This document shows, in pieces, positions 14,753-22,978 of a stretch of DNA of 29,768 nt. The notes beneath the pieces were generated by a model, which was not told where the DNA came from, ran no database searches, and saw only the letters and a list, made by a program, of their open reading frames with translations. A program made the translations under genes and the position numbers. The stretch lies in the IMG/VR virus record IMGVR_UViG_3300050821_019845, positions 1 to 29,768 of that record; one strand, written 5' to 3'. Source of the stretch: a virus. Within the stretch, counting starts at the first letter, position 1; every line of letters begins with the position of its first letter.

Positions 14753-16164
14753 ACAAAACCTCCACAAATGCCCGACGTTTATTTGGGCCGTCCGTTGATA
14801 CGGCCAGGGGCCTGATCGTCGTTTTGCAAAAGCTTTCCTGCGCGTTGCAAAAGGGTGGGAAGACCAGCGAGACCCTCGAATTGGCCAACTCAGCGGACTA
14901 CGAGTTGATGCTTGGCGATCAGTCTGATGAAACCTTCAGCCTGGCCAACGGCCTGGAGGCTGCCGATGGCTGGGCATTGATCGCCCGTTACGGCGATCAT
15001 CCGCATCCTGGTCTCAAGGACCAGAAAAAGCCGATCATCCAGCGCTTCAACCAGGAGATCGCCGGGCAGTTAGTCGCCAACTTCAAGCAAGGCATGGGGC
15101 GTATCCGGCGCGCCGTGGTGGGGCTCCCGATTTTCAATGGCCATCCCGACGTCAAGGGCTACGAAACCATGTTCCCGGACAAACGTGTTTATGGCACATT
15201 CGCCGATCTGGAAGCACGCAGCGACGGCTTCTATGGCAAACCGATCCTGACCAATGATGGCAGCCGGCTGGTCGAGGACGGCAAGGATCGCCTTTCCCCG
15301 ACATGGCTGGGCCAAAAGATCGGCGAGACCCGTGACGGTGTAACGATTGTCGCTCCCTTCAGGCTCAAATCGGTCGGGCTCGTCGAATTAGGCAACATTC
15401 CCGGCCCATCCCTCATGAATTCCGCACCGAAAACTTCAACCACATCTCCCATGAATCCGAAAGAACTGCTCATCCAACTGCTCGTGGCCCTGGGCTACGA
15501 AGCTCCCAACGGCATCAGCGATGATGACCTTACTTCGCTCGCGCAACAGGCAGTGCGCGAATGCGCTGAAGACGAAACGGCGAACGCCGACATCTCCGAA
15601 CTCAAGAAACAGCATAAGACGATCGCCGCCCAGCGTCGCGTGCTGATCGCCGATCGCAAGACGCTCGCCAATGCCAAGACCACGCTCGAAACCGAGACGG
15701 TCACGCTCTCCAATGCGAAGACTGCTCTCGAAGGCGAAAAAGTCACCCTGACCAATGCCAAGACGGTCGCCGAACAGGAGCGGGATACGCTAAAGACCAA
15801 TTTTGCGGCTGAGCGCAAGGAACGCTGCATGCTGCTCGTCAATACGGCCGTCGCTGAAGGTCGCATCCCGGCCGCACAGCGCGATGCCGAAGTTGTCACA
15901 CTTTGCAATGCCAGCGATTTCCCGGCCGCCCTGGCCACGCTCGCGGCGAAGAAAAAGACGATCAAGACGGCTTCCGTTACCGCGCATCTCAGCGCGGGCC
16001 GGGCCGAAGGCGGCGACCGCATGGGCAAGATCATCGAGCTCGTGAACATCCGCATGGCGAAAAACGGCGAGGATTACACGACCGCCTACATCGCCGTGCA
16101 AACCGACAAGGAGAACGCCGCGCTCTTCGCGCAGATGAAGAAACCGGAGCAGGCCGTCAACTGA
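14749..16164 (+). CDS. Mu I-like capsid maturation protease/scaffold
   Basis: A 471-aa protein. Residues about 60-220 match the phage I-type protease region: RAVVGLPIFNGHPDVKG (candidate His132), RVYGTFADLEA, and RLSPTWLG (candidate Ser183). Residues about 235-470 form the scaffold part, with a coiled coil containing three 14-residue repeats TLxNAKTxxExExV (305-346). ATGs at 15415 and 15451 could give a separate scaffold product, as gene Z does inside Mu gene I. The 60-residue N-terminal extension is family-variable. It acts in prohead assembly before the capsid matures. Confidence 0.82.
   Translation: MNKTSTNARRLFGPSVDTARGLIVVLQKLSCALQKGGKTSETLELANSADYELMLGDQSDETFSLANGLEAADGWALIARYGDHPHPGLKDQKKPIIQRFNQEIAGQLVANFKQGMGRIRRAVVGLPIFNGHPDVKGYETMFPDKRVYGTFADLEARSDGFYGKPILTNDGSRLVEDGKDRLSPTWLGQKIGETRDGVTIVAPFRLKSVGLVELGNIPGPSLMNSAPKTSTTSPMNPKELLIQLLVALGYEAPNGISDDDLTSLAQQAVRECAEDETANADISELKKQHKTIAAQRRVLIADRKTLANAKTTLETETVTLSNAKTALEGEKVTLTNAKTVAEQERDTLKTNFAAERKERCMLLVNTAVAEGRIPAAQRDAEVVTLCNASDFPAALATLAAKKKTIKTASVTAHLSAGRAEGGDRMGKIIELVNIRMAKNGEDYTTAYIAVQTDKENAALFAQMKKPEQAVN
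15451..16164 (+). CDS. Possible internal start: scaffold-only product (Mu Z-like)
   Basis: An in-frame ATG at 15451 (MNPKELLIQLLVALGYEAPNG) lies exactly where the protease part ends, after a Ser/Thr-rich linker. Starting here gives 237 aa with the coiled-coil scaffold alone. Mu makes Z from within I in the same way. No strong SD is visible, but many genes here lack one. Confidence 0.4.
   Translation: MNPKELLIQLLVALGYEAPNGISDDDLTSLAQQAVRECAEDETANADISELKKQHKTIAAQRRVLIADRKTLANAKTTLETETVTLSNAKTALEGEKVTLTNAKTVAEQERDTLKTNFAAERKERCMLLVNTAVAEGRIPAAQRDAEVVTLCNASDFPAALATLAAKKKTIKTASVTAHLSAGRAEGGDRMGKIIELVNIRMAKNGEDYTTAYIAVQTDKENAALFAQMKKPEQAVN
15661..15786 (+). repeat. Three 42-bp repeats in the scaffold coiled coil
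   Basis: Three consecutive 42-bp units (15661-15702, 15703-15744, 15745-15786) encode TLANAKT-, TLSNAKT- and TLTNAKT- modules of 14 residues, two heptads each. DNA copies differ at several positions, so the duplication is not recent. Confidence 0.8.
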
Positions 16165-16221
16165 TCTTCCGGTTCCTCAATAAAAATTCACTCAGAAATC
16201 CAAACTCAACCAATCATCCAT

Positions 16222-16395
16222 ATGGCAAAAAAAGAAACAGTTCCCGCGGGCGACAAGCTCGCCTCGCTGGTCGCGGTCAAAATCGCGGCCGGCCTTTCCC
16301 AGGCCGACGCTCTCGAAGTCGCCGAGCGCCAGATCAAGCACGACGAGGCCATCGCCGCCCAGGCGGCGGCAAAGTCTTCGCCGGCCGCCGAGTAA
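16222..16395 (+). CDS. Small hypothetical head-region protein
   Basis: A 57-aa protein, MAKKETVPAGDKLASLV..., ending KSSPAAE. It is amphipathic (VAVKIAAGLSQADALEVAERQIKHDEAIAAQ) and Ala-rich. It sits between the protease and decoration genes. The same leader (CAACCAATCAT) precedes it and the next gene. The base pattern fits coding. No family is recognised. Confidence 0.6.
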   Translation: MAKKETVPAGDKLASLVAVKIAAGLSQADALEVAERQIKHDEAIAAQAAAKSSPAAE

Positions 16396-16453
16396 TTCCC
16401 GGCAAAAACAACCCGTTATTTTTCCCACAGTTCAAACAACCAATCATTCAAAC

Positions 16454-17257
16454 ATGTATACGTTCCTCCTCTTCATTATTCTCGCCTCGCTCCTGGTCGC
16501 GGTCACGCGCACCTGGGCGAAGGGCTTTTTGTTTTCCCATCCGCGTGGGTCCGGCAAACGCCATCACTATACCGTGGTCAGGCAGCTGCCGGTCCTCTCC
16601 CGCCTGCGTTATTCATTCGCGATGCTGATTTCCGGTTTCATGCCGAAACCACAGGGCGAATATCTCCTGGCGAACTTCAATTCTTCCGAGCATCCGCACG
16701 GCCAGGTCACCTATACGGCCGATAATGCCTTTGCGATCAGCGGCACCGCCACGCGGTTCCTGATGGCGAAGATCGGCACCGATTCCGCGCATATCGATCT
16801 ATGCGGGGCTGCCGATGAACCACTTGGTATTTGCTCGGATGCGCCCGCTGCTGGCGATGTCGCCACTGTGGAGGTCCTGGGTGCAGGTTCAAAAACTAAG
16901 CGCGGAATTGCTGCCGCAGCGATTACGGCCGGCGCCGATGTTTATACGGCCGCGGGCGGCGAGCTGCAGTCCGAGCCCGCCGGTGCTGGCACTTACTGGC
17001 TTGTCGGCCGGGCCATCTCGGCCGCGACCGGTGCCGGTGATGATTTCGAATTCGCGCCCTGCAAGGCGGTCAAGGTCATCGTCCTCGCAGCTCCGACGCA
17101 AACCTCGGCCACGACCATCGCGAATCTGCATTCGACCGCGGTGAATCCCACCAAGGCCGATTTCGATGCGCTTCTGGCCGAGGCCGGCAAGTTGCAGGCC
17201 GATTATTACGCCCTGCGCGCGGCGATGGCCACGCCTTCGCTGCTCAAGATGTTGTGA
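16454..17257 (+). CDS. Capsid decoration-like protein (DUF2190-type) with N-terminal hydrophobic extension
   Basis: A 267-aa protein. Residues about 65-210 fit a head decoration/DUF2190 pattern: PLGICSDAPAAGDVATVEVLGAG, then TAGADVYTAAGGEL, then GTYWLVGRAISAATGAGDDFEFAPC. Residues 1-60 are unusual for the family: a membrane-like helix (TFLLFIILASLLVAVT) and a basic stretch. ATGs at 16622 and 16640 would remove this part. The shared CAACCAATCAT leader favours the start at 16454. The product should cover the capsid surface. The C-terminal 45 residues are helical. Confidence 0.7.
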   Translation: MYTFLLFIILASLLVAVTRTWAKGFLFSHPRGSGKRHHYTVVRQLPVLSRLRYSFAMLISGFMPKPQGEYLLANFNSSEHPHGQVTYTADNAFAISGTATRFLMAKIGTDSAHIDLCGAADEPLGICSDAPAAGDVATVEVLGAGSKTKRGIAAAAITAGADVYTAAGGELQSEPAGAGTYWLVGRAISAATGAGDDFEFAPCKAVKVIVLAAPTQTSATTIANLHSTAVNPTKADFDALLAEAGKLQADYYALRAAMATPSLLKML

Positions 17258-17308
17258 CCATTTTGGTCCCGTTAAACCAATCCAGAAATTTCACTCAAAA
17301 AATTCATT

Positions 17309-18379
17309 ATGAAACAATCCTCTCTCGAACGCCGCATCGCGCGGCATCTTCCGGCGGTCATCACGCTCGCCAACAGCGATCGGCTGCCCGTTTACAACGC
17401 CGCCCAGGGCGCGATCCCAGGCCAAATCTACGAGCTCGGCAATGACTCCCGCTTCTCCGAAGCGATGTTCAGCGAGCCGCTCACCACGTTCGCCACCGGT
17501 TTCAAGGACCCGAACGATATCGAGGCCACCCTCGAATTCTTCGCGCCGAAGGTCCTCGTGCCAGGCCGTCTCTTCGAATGGAAGAAATGGGCGAACTCCG
17601 AGGAGTTCTACTCGGAGTCTGATGACGTTCGCGCCATCGGCGGCGATTTCAAGCGCGTTGAATACACCGGCTCGGACCAGACCGGAAAGACGTTCAACAA
17701 GGGCCTGATGATGGAAATCGATCTCGACCAGGTTGTGCAGCAACCCGGCTGGGAAAATCGCTACGTCGCCAAACTGATCCGCCGCCTGCTGCGCAATGAA
17801 CTGCGCCGCGCGCTCACGCTGGTCTCCGCGGCCGCGACCAATACCGGCAAGACCTGGGACGTGAACGCCGATCCCGACCAGGATGTCATCAGCGAGCTCG
17901 TGACGGCCGCTGATGCGAGCGGTATTCCCATCAACCGCATCGGCTACGGCCACACCGCCTGGAGCAAGCGTTCGCTCGCCCTGCGCGGCAATGCCAATGC
18001 CTCCAAGTTCACCACGGCCGGGTTCAATAAGGAACAGCTCGCCGGTCTACTGAACGTCGATGAGGTCCTGGTCTCGCGCGAGCGCTACCAGACGGCCGCT
18101 GCCACGAAATCACAGATCGTCGGCAACCTGGTCCTGATGTTCTGCGCCGCCGCCGGCCAGGACATCGAAGACCCGTCCAACATCAAGCGCTTCGTGTCAC
18201 CGCCGCCCAATCTGGGCGTGGACGCGGACAATAAAGTCATGGCCCGGCCGGCCGGCGGCCTCGATCTCAATGTTTACCTACAGCAGGTGAGCCCGAAGAT
18301 CGTGCGCATCTTCGTCGAGCATTACTCGAACCTGATCATGACGAGCACACTGGGCATCCGCCAGTTCACGGTCAGCTGA
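17309..18379 (+). CDS. Major capsid protein
   Basis: A 356-aa protein. It reads as a typical HK97-fold coat protein of the Mu-like head block: IYELGNDSRFSEAMFSEPLTTFATGFKD at the N-arm, then RRLLRNELRRALTLVSAAATNTGKTWD (spine helix region). GIPINRIGYGHTAWSKRSLALRGN and DEVLVSRERYQTAAATKSQIVGNLVLMFCA belong to the P/A-domain. It is followed immediately by a strong terminator, common after highly expressed coat genes. Assignment rests on position, size and pattern. Confidence 0.8.
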   Translation: MKQSSLERRIARHLPAVITLANSDRLPVYNAAQGAIPGQIYELGNDSRFSEAMFSEPLTTFATGFKDPNDIEATLEFFAPKVLVPGRLFEWKKWANSEEFYSESDDVRAIGGDFKRVEYTGSDQTGKTFNKGLMMEIDLDQVVQQPGWENRYVAKLIRRLLRNELRRALTLVSAAATNTGKTWDVNADPDQDVISELVTAADASGIPINRIGYGHTAWSKRSLALRGNANASKFTTAGFNKEQLAGLLNVDEVLVSRERYQTAAATKSQIVGNLVLMFCAAAGQDIEDPSNIKRFVSPPPNLGVDADNKVMARPAGGLDLNVYLQQVSPKIVRIFVEHYSNLIMTSTLGIRQFTVS

Positions 18380-18404
18380 TCAAAAGCAAAAGTGATTTCT
18401 TCGA

Positions 18405-18433
18405 GCTCTGCGCGAAGGCGCGCAGGGCTTTTT
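18405..18433 (+). terminator. Rho-independent terminator after the major capsid gene
   Basis: A 9-bp stem GCTCTGCGC (18405-18413) / GCGCAGGGC (18420-18428), with one T-G pair and a 6-nt loop, is followed by TTTTT (18429-18433). It probably lowers transcription into the distal head and tail genes. Confidence 0.75.
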
Positions 18434-18450
18434 AGAAACCATCCCGCATC

Positions 18451-18906
18451 ATGTCCTGGATCACGATCGACGAAACCAATGTCCTGACGACGCTCACCGG
18501 CGCCGAAGTGACCGCATTGCAGACGGCCGCTCTGGGCAGCGGCCAGCCCGATCCCTTGCTCGATACGATCGCCAAGGTAATCCAGGAGGTCCGCGGCTAT
18601 GTGGCCGGCAACCAGATCAACCGGCTGGGCGCAGGTGCAGTGATTCCCCAGGAGCTTGAAGCCGACGCCCTGGCGATCATCCGCTACCGCGCCTTTAATC
18701 GCCTGCCGGTCGGTCGCGGGCTGCTCACGCAATCGCGCGTCGATGAATACAAGGACGCGATCGCGAAGTTGCATGACGTCGCGGCCGGGCGCTTCCGCAT
18801 CGAGCAGCCCACGGATATTTCCACCCAGGTGATCGCCGGTCCAGCCGTGCAGCTTGCTTCGAAGAGCCGGCGCGAGATGAAACGCGGAAAGATGAGGGGA
18901 ATCTGA
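18451..18906 (+). CDS. Mu gp36-like (DUF1320) head-completion protein
   Basis: A 151-aa protein. The pattern SWITIDETNVLTTLTGAEVTAL, then LLDTIAKVIQEVRGYVAG, then ADALAIIRYRAFNRLP, then RVDEYKDAIAKLHDVAAGRFRI matches DUF1320/gp36. This is an adaptor-type helical protein at the head-tail junction. The family usual length is about 140-150 aa. It is the first gene after the capsid terminator. Confidence 0.8.
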   Translation: MSWITIDETNVLTTLTGAEVTALQTAALGSGQPDPLLDTIAKVIQEVRGYVAGNQINRLGAGAVIPQELEADALAIIRYRAFNRLPVGRGLLTQSRVDEYKDAIAKLHDVAAGRFRIEQPTDISTQVIAGPAVQLASKSRREMKRGKMRGI

Positions 18907-18908
18907 CC

Positions 18909-19730
18909 ATGCTATTTCGCACGCCACTTCCTTTCCAGGATGCGCTCGATTCACGCCTGGTGAAATCGATTTTGCCCACGGATTTTCGCACGCAGCTCCT
19001 GCGCGAGATTCCCGCCGTCCTGCGCGAGCGCGCGATGTTCTCGGCCGGCGTGACGAACGCGGAATTCTTGGAAAAGGCGAACGATTCGATCAATGAGCTC
19101 GTCTCCGGGACCACGGATCGGGCGACCAAGCGGCTTGAACTCAAAAAGCTGCTCGACCAGCTCGGCTATCATCCGGCCGAGGGCGAGGAGGGCACGCTCA
19201 CCGATCTTTCCAGCGATGCCAGGCTGAACCTGATCCTCGATACCAACCTTGAACAGGCGCAGGGCTACGGCTATTGGAAACAGGGCCAGCAAAAGTCCGT
19301 CCTTGATCAGTGGCCCGCGCAGGAGCTGATCCGAGTGACTGAGCCAAAGGGCGAAGAGCGCGATTGGGCGGCCAGGTGGACGAAGTGCGGCGGTGAATTC
19401 TTCGGCGGCCGCATGATCGCCCTCAAGAACGATGACATCTGGGACCAGCTGGGTGATTCCGATACTTTTTCCGATGGGCTCGATAATCCCTATCCTCCCT
19501 TCGCGTTTAATTCCGGCATGGACGTGACCGACGTGGATCGCGATGAGGCGGTGAAGCTCGGTTTGATCAACGAGGACACGCAGATCGAGCCGGAGGATCG
19601 CGGCTTCAATGACGATCTTCAGGCGAGCCCGGAAGTGCGCGAGAAAGCGTTGCAGCAGGCCTTGGTCGAATCATTGGCCGGCATCGCGAAACTGGTCGGC
19701 GGCGTCCTCAAATTCACCGGGGGAAACTGA
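18909..19730 (+). CDS. Minor head/head-morphogenesis protein candidate (Mu F/gp30-like)
   Basis: A 273-aa protein. The centre RLNLILDTNLEQAQGYGYWKQGQ is like the R-x-x-x-I-x-x-T-N-x-x-x-A-x-x-x-G motif of minor head proteins. It is followed by CGGEFFGGRMIALKNDDIWDQLG and NPYPPFAFNSGMDVTDVDRDEAVKLGL, resembling Mu F-type C-termini. In Mu this gene follows the portal directly; here it is displaced past the capsid and gp36-like genes. The start is 2 bp after the gp36-like stop. The assignment is moderate. Confidence 0.55.
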   Translation: MLFRTPLPFQDALDSRLVKSILPTDFRTQLLREIPAVLRERAMFSAGVTNAEFLEKANDSINELVSGTTDRATKRLELKKLLDQLGYHPAEGEEGTLTDLSSDARLNLILDTNLEQAQGYGYWKQGQQKSVLDQWPAQELIRVTEPKGEERDWAARWTKCGGEFFGGRMIALKNDDIWDQLGDSDTFSDGLDNPYPPFAFNSGMDVTDVDRDEAVKLGLINEDTQIEPEDRGFNDDLQASPEVREKALQQALVESLAGIAKLVGGVLKFTGGN

Positions 19731-19731
19731 C

Positions 19732-20382
19732 ATGGGAATCACGCTTTCATTTTCTTCAGCGGATTCGGTTGGTCCCGCTCTGCGCGTGATTAAGGACGCA
19801 TTACTGCCGGAAAATCTTTTTCCGATCATCGGCCGTTCGGCCACGAACGCGATTCGCGACCATCTCTTCGGCCTCAATTTGTCCAGGCCAAACGCGCTCG
19901 GTGGACCGCGCACAAACTTTTACGCCTCGGCCGCGCGCGCGACGCACTTCGATGAGGTTGATGATGGCGTCGTGATCTCGATCAACCATGTGGGCATTGC
20001 CCAACGCTGTTACGGCGGAACGATCCGGCCTGTTCACGCGAAATATCTGACCATCCCCGCACGCGCCGAGGCCCATGGAAAGCGTGCGGGTGAATTTGCC
20101 GGGCTCGTGGTCCTCTGGGGCCGCAATGGCCCTTACGCGCTTGCGATCGGAGAAAAGACCTTTTCACAGCGCACATATGGCCAGGGAAAAAAGCGCGGCG
20201 CGGTTTCCACGAGGAATATTTCCAGCCAGCAAGGAGCCATCCTTTTCTGGCTGGTCAAGAGTTCCACCCAAGAAGCCGATCCCACCGTGTTGCCGGACAA
20301 GGACAACATCTATCAGAATATCCGATACGACGTGGCCAATTACATGGATCGTTCGCTGCGCAGAGGAGGCCCAGCAACATGA
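19732..20382 (+). CDS. Virion-morphogenesis/tail-completion candidate
   Basis: A 216-aa protein from the ATG at 19732, one base after the minor head stop. The upstream open frame is a shadow. Residues 1-50 are helical (VIKDALLPENLFPIIGRSATNAIRDHLF). They are followed by beta-rich YASAARATHFDEVDDGVVISINHVGIAQRCYGGTI and a region with KYLTIPARAEAHGKRAGEF. The plan resembles phage virion-morphogenesis/Mu G-type proteins that finish the head-tail junction. Its stop overlaps the next ATG. Confidence 0.5.
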   Translation: MGITLSFSSADSVGPALRVIKDALLPENLFPIIGRSATNAIRDHLFGLNLSRPNALGGPRTNFYASAARATHFDEVDDGVVISINHVGIAQRCYGGTIRPVHAKYLTIPARAEAHGKRAGEFAGLVVLWGRNGPYALAIGEKTFSQRTYGQGKKRGAVSTRNISSQQGAILFWLVKSSTQEADPTVLPDKDNIYQNIRYDVANYMDRSLRRGGPAT

Positions 20383-21086
20383 GCGCCAACCTTCGCCAGG
20401 AGCAGGACGACTTCGCCGGCCGCATGGCCGTCGATCCTTATTTTTCCGAGATCGCGACCTTCGTCCAGCACAAGGGCGTTACCGAAAACGACATTCAGAC
20501 GGCGCTCGCGGTGCTCAACCAAAATAGCGGAAAGATCGGCGCCTGCGTAATCGTTCTCATGCCTGTCATCATCCCCGATCCGAAGGATGAAATCGGAATC
20601 GAATATTTCATCCAGGAGACGCTCCAGGTGATCGAGCAGCCGCTCTTCAATCTTGGCCCTACCGGCACGCAGAAAAACGCCGAGGAAATCGCCGAGTATC
20701 TGCGAGGATTATTCCGTGTTTTCACGACCGGCCTGGGCGGAACCTATGTGTTCGATGGCATGGAGCCGATCCCGCGCGACGCCGGACAGATCAGTTATGG
20801 CGTCAAGTTCAAGCGCCTCTCGCGCGATGCACGGCCGGCCAAGATAGCAACGCCCATCCTCTCATCGGATTCTCCTTCGGCCCCGGCGAACGTCACCATC
20901 ACCTGCGCCACGCCCGGTGCGGCGATCTGGTACACGCTCGATGGGACCTATCCTTCATCGGCCAACTCATCCGCCACGCTTTACACCGCGCCATTCAACC
21001 AGGCGGCCTCATGCACGGTGCGCGCGGCCGCGCAAAATCCCGGCGTCATACAGCAATCGAATATTTCACAACTCGTCCTCTCCTAA
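20379..21086 (+). CDS. Tail-terminator-like protein fused to a CHB_HEX_C-like beta-sandwich
   Basis: A 235-aa protein with a clear SD (AGAGGAGG, 9 nt before ATG). Residues 1-150 have a size and pattern compatible with tail terminators/Gp37-type proteins (IGACVIVLMPVIIPDPKDEIGIEYFIQETLQVIEQPLFN). Residues about 156-235 match the chitobiase/hexosaminidase C-terminal type sandwich: NVTITCATPGAAIWYTLDGTYPSS, then LYTAPF, then TVRAAAQNPG. The second domain is an unusual addition, perhaps displayed on the virion to touch carbohydrate. Confidence 0.6.
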   Translation: MSANLRQEQDDFAGRMAVDPYFSEIATFVQHKGVTENDIQTALAVLNQNSGKIGACVIVLMPVIIPDPKDEIGIEYFIQETLQVIEQPLFNLGPTGTQKNAEEIAEYLRGLFRVFTTGLGGTYVFDGMEPIPRDAGQISYGVKFKRLSRDARPAKIATPILSSDSPSAPANVTITCATPGAAIWYTLDGTYPSSANSSATLYTAPFNQAASCTVRAAAQNPGVIQQSNISQLVLS

Positions 21087-21106
21087 AAATCTAATCCACA
21101 CACGCT

Positions 21107-22285
21107 ATGTCCACAAATCTCGCTCAACTCATCGGCGGTCCCTGCCTGATCCAATACGCGGGTTCGACGTTCAGGTCGAAAGCCGACGTGAAACTCGAAC
21201 TGACACTCGAAACCTATGATATCGTCACCGATCTTTATGGCCTGGTTGACAAGCGCGTCTCGGGACAGCCGATGAAGATTTCCTTCATCCCGGAAGGCCG
21301 TTTCGCCGATCTTGCCGTCCTCTTCCCATATCTTTCCGCCCCGCTTGGTTCACTGATCACTCCGGTTTATACCGTTGGTGCGGTCGATACCGCAGGCGAT
21401 ACGATCGCCGTCGCTCAGACGTCGCTTGCGGCCGGCACGCCGGTCAGTTTCGGCACGACAGGAACGATGATAGGCGGCCTCACCGCCGCGACCTTGTATT
21501 ATCTCGGCGCGGATGCCGCGGGTGTCCGTCACGTTCACCTTACGGCCGCGGCGGCGATCGCCGGGACCGGGGCCATCGATCTCACCACGGCCGGCACCGG
21601 CACGATCAAGTTCGTCATCCAGCAAGCACTGGTCATCATCGGCAATGACGGTCAACGCGTGACTTTCTATAACGCGGCCGTGACGAAGATGCCCACGATC
21701 AATGGCGCTTCGCTGAAAACGCTCTGGGATGGCGGCGTCGAATTCGAAGCCTTCCCGAAAAACGGCATCCCCTGGGCCACCGCCAACTCCTTCTTCACGA
21801 TCGATACCGCCGCCTTCGCGGATGCCGGATTCAACGATTCCGACCTTATCACCCAGCCTTACCAGGGGTCATGGGGCAACGCGCCCTGGGACACCTTTTA
21901 TACCAAGACCGGTTTCGTCATTTCAAATACGCTTTCGCTTGAACCGGTCGAGGATGATGCCTCGGGCGTGCTCACGCGGCGCATCTCCGGCCTTTCCTTT
22001 ACCGCGAAGGCACAACCGCTCGGTCCCGATCTGCCGGCCTTGGTTGCGGCCCTGACGCTGCAGGGAGCAGGAGCCGTGCGCGGCCGCTCCCTCGCAGGCT
22101 CCAACCTCAATATCACCGCGACCGGTGTTTATATGCGGCTTTATGCCGCGGCCCTGGTCGGTGGACCGGCGCAGTGGGCGACCAAGCTCGACCGGATCGG
22201 CGAGCTCACCTGGCAGGCCACGCGCACCTTCACCGGCGGTGCTCCCAATCCGCTCTTCTATATCGGTTCGGTCGCACCGTCCTGA
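21107..22285 (+). CDS. Tail tube (major tail) protein
   Basis: A 392-aa protein. The start STNLAQLIGGPCLIQYAGSTFRSKADVKLELTLETYDI is a beta-rich tube-type N-terminus. Residues about 88-172 form an inserted Ig-like module (AAGTPVSFGTTGTMIGGLTAATLYYLGADAAGVRHVHL). The tube pattern resumes with DGQRVTFYNAAVTKMPTI...GGVEFEAFPKNG. No sheath gene lies next to it, consistent with a non-contractile tail. Tube identity is by position and pattern. Confidence 0.65.
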   Translation: MSTNLAQLIGGPCLIQYAGSTFRSKADVKLELTLETYDIVTDLYGLVDKRVSGQPMKISFIPEGRFADLAVLFPYLSAPLGSLITPVYTVGAVDTAGDTIAVAQTSLAAGTPVSFGTTGTMIGGLTAATLYYLGADAAGVRHVHLTAAAAIAGTGAIDLTTAGTGTIKFVIQQALVIIGNDGQRVTFYNAAVTKMPTINGASLKTLWDGGVEFEAFPKNGIPWATANSFFTIDTAAFADAGFNDSDLITQPYQGSWGNAPWDTFYTKTGFVISNTLSLEPVEDDASGVLTRRISGLSFTAKAQPLGPDLPALVAALTLQGAGAVRGRSLAGSNLNITATGVYMRLYAAALVGGPAQWATKLDRIGELTWQATRTFTGGAPNPLFYIGSVAPS

Positions 22286-22305
22286 TCCTTTACCCGCCTC
22301 GATGA

Positions 22306-22971
22306 ATGAAAGTTGTCTTCGGCACAGTCAGCCTTACGCCCAGCGATGTGGAGACCACGGCCGGGCTCACCGTCAATGGCGAGCAAGTCAATGACACCGC
22401 CCAATTCTACCGCGCCCTGGCCGAGACATTCTTCGGCCGGGGAAATCGCAGTGCGACGATCGGCTTCTCCGTTCTTCGCATCTTCGATACAGCGCGCATC
22501 GCCGGGCGCTTCTGTTTCGAACATCTCACCCTTCTGCCCCTACAGGATTCGCTTTATATCACGGTGGGCGACGATGTGGATAACGAGGTTGTTCGGTTCG
22601 ATGGGGCCGTTCCCCAGGCTGTTCCCATCACCGTCAAGGGAGGCGTCAGCGTCCAGGTCAATTATTCATTCCTATGCGGCCTGCCTGTTTTCAACAGCAC
22701 TCCCGCCAATGTCGTCGAACCCAGCAGCAGCATGATCCAACGCATCAATGTTCCTCTCACGGCAGGCGATACCAGCAAGGTCATCACCTGGCCTTCGGCC
22801 TTTGGTTCGCTACCGGTGGTTTCACGGCCGAGCGTGGAAGTGCCCGATGGCAGCGACTGGATTGATGCCTGGGTCATCGCCGGCACGCCCTCAACCACGG
22901 GTTGCACCGTCAAATTCAACGCGCCGATTCCGGGCAGCGGATATTCCGTGTCTCTCGTCGCATGCGCTTGA
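22306..22971 (+). CDS. Beta-rich tail protein, possible adhesin/tail-tip component
   Basis: A 221-aa protein. The N-terminal 110 residues read like a second tail component (FGTVSLTPSDVETTAGLTVNGEQVNDTAQFYRALAETFFGRGN). The last 75 residues (INVPLTAGDTSKVITWPSAFGSLPVVSRPSVEVP...AWVIAGTPSTTGCTVKFNAPIPGSGYSVSLVACA) resemble the compact C-terminal sandwich found at the end of tail fibres. Fusion of the two is plausible. The ATG at 22306 is chosen; an overlapping ATG at 22302 is out of frame. Confidence 0.5.
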   Translation: MKVVFGTVSLTPSDVETTAGLTVNGEQVNDTAQFYRALAETFFGRGNRSATIGFSVLRIFDTARIAGRFCFEHLTLLPLQDSLYITVGDDVDNEVVRFDGAVPQAVPITVKGGVSVQVNYSFLCGLPVFNSTPANVVEPSSSMIQRINVPLTAGDTSKVITWPSAFGSLPVVSRPSVEVPDGSDWIDAWVIAGTPSTTGCTVKFNAPIPGSGYSVSLVACA

Positions 22972-22978
22972 TTTTTCC

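Noticed and set aside
22748-22978. N-terminal extension of the tail-fibre frame
   Set aside because: It overlaps the coding end of the preceding tail gene and reads as basic shadow sequence; the signal-like start at 22979 is preferred.
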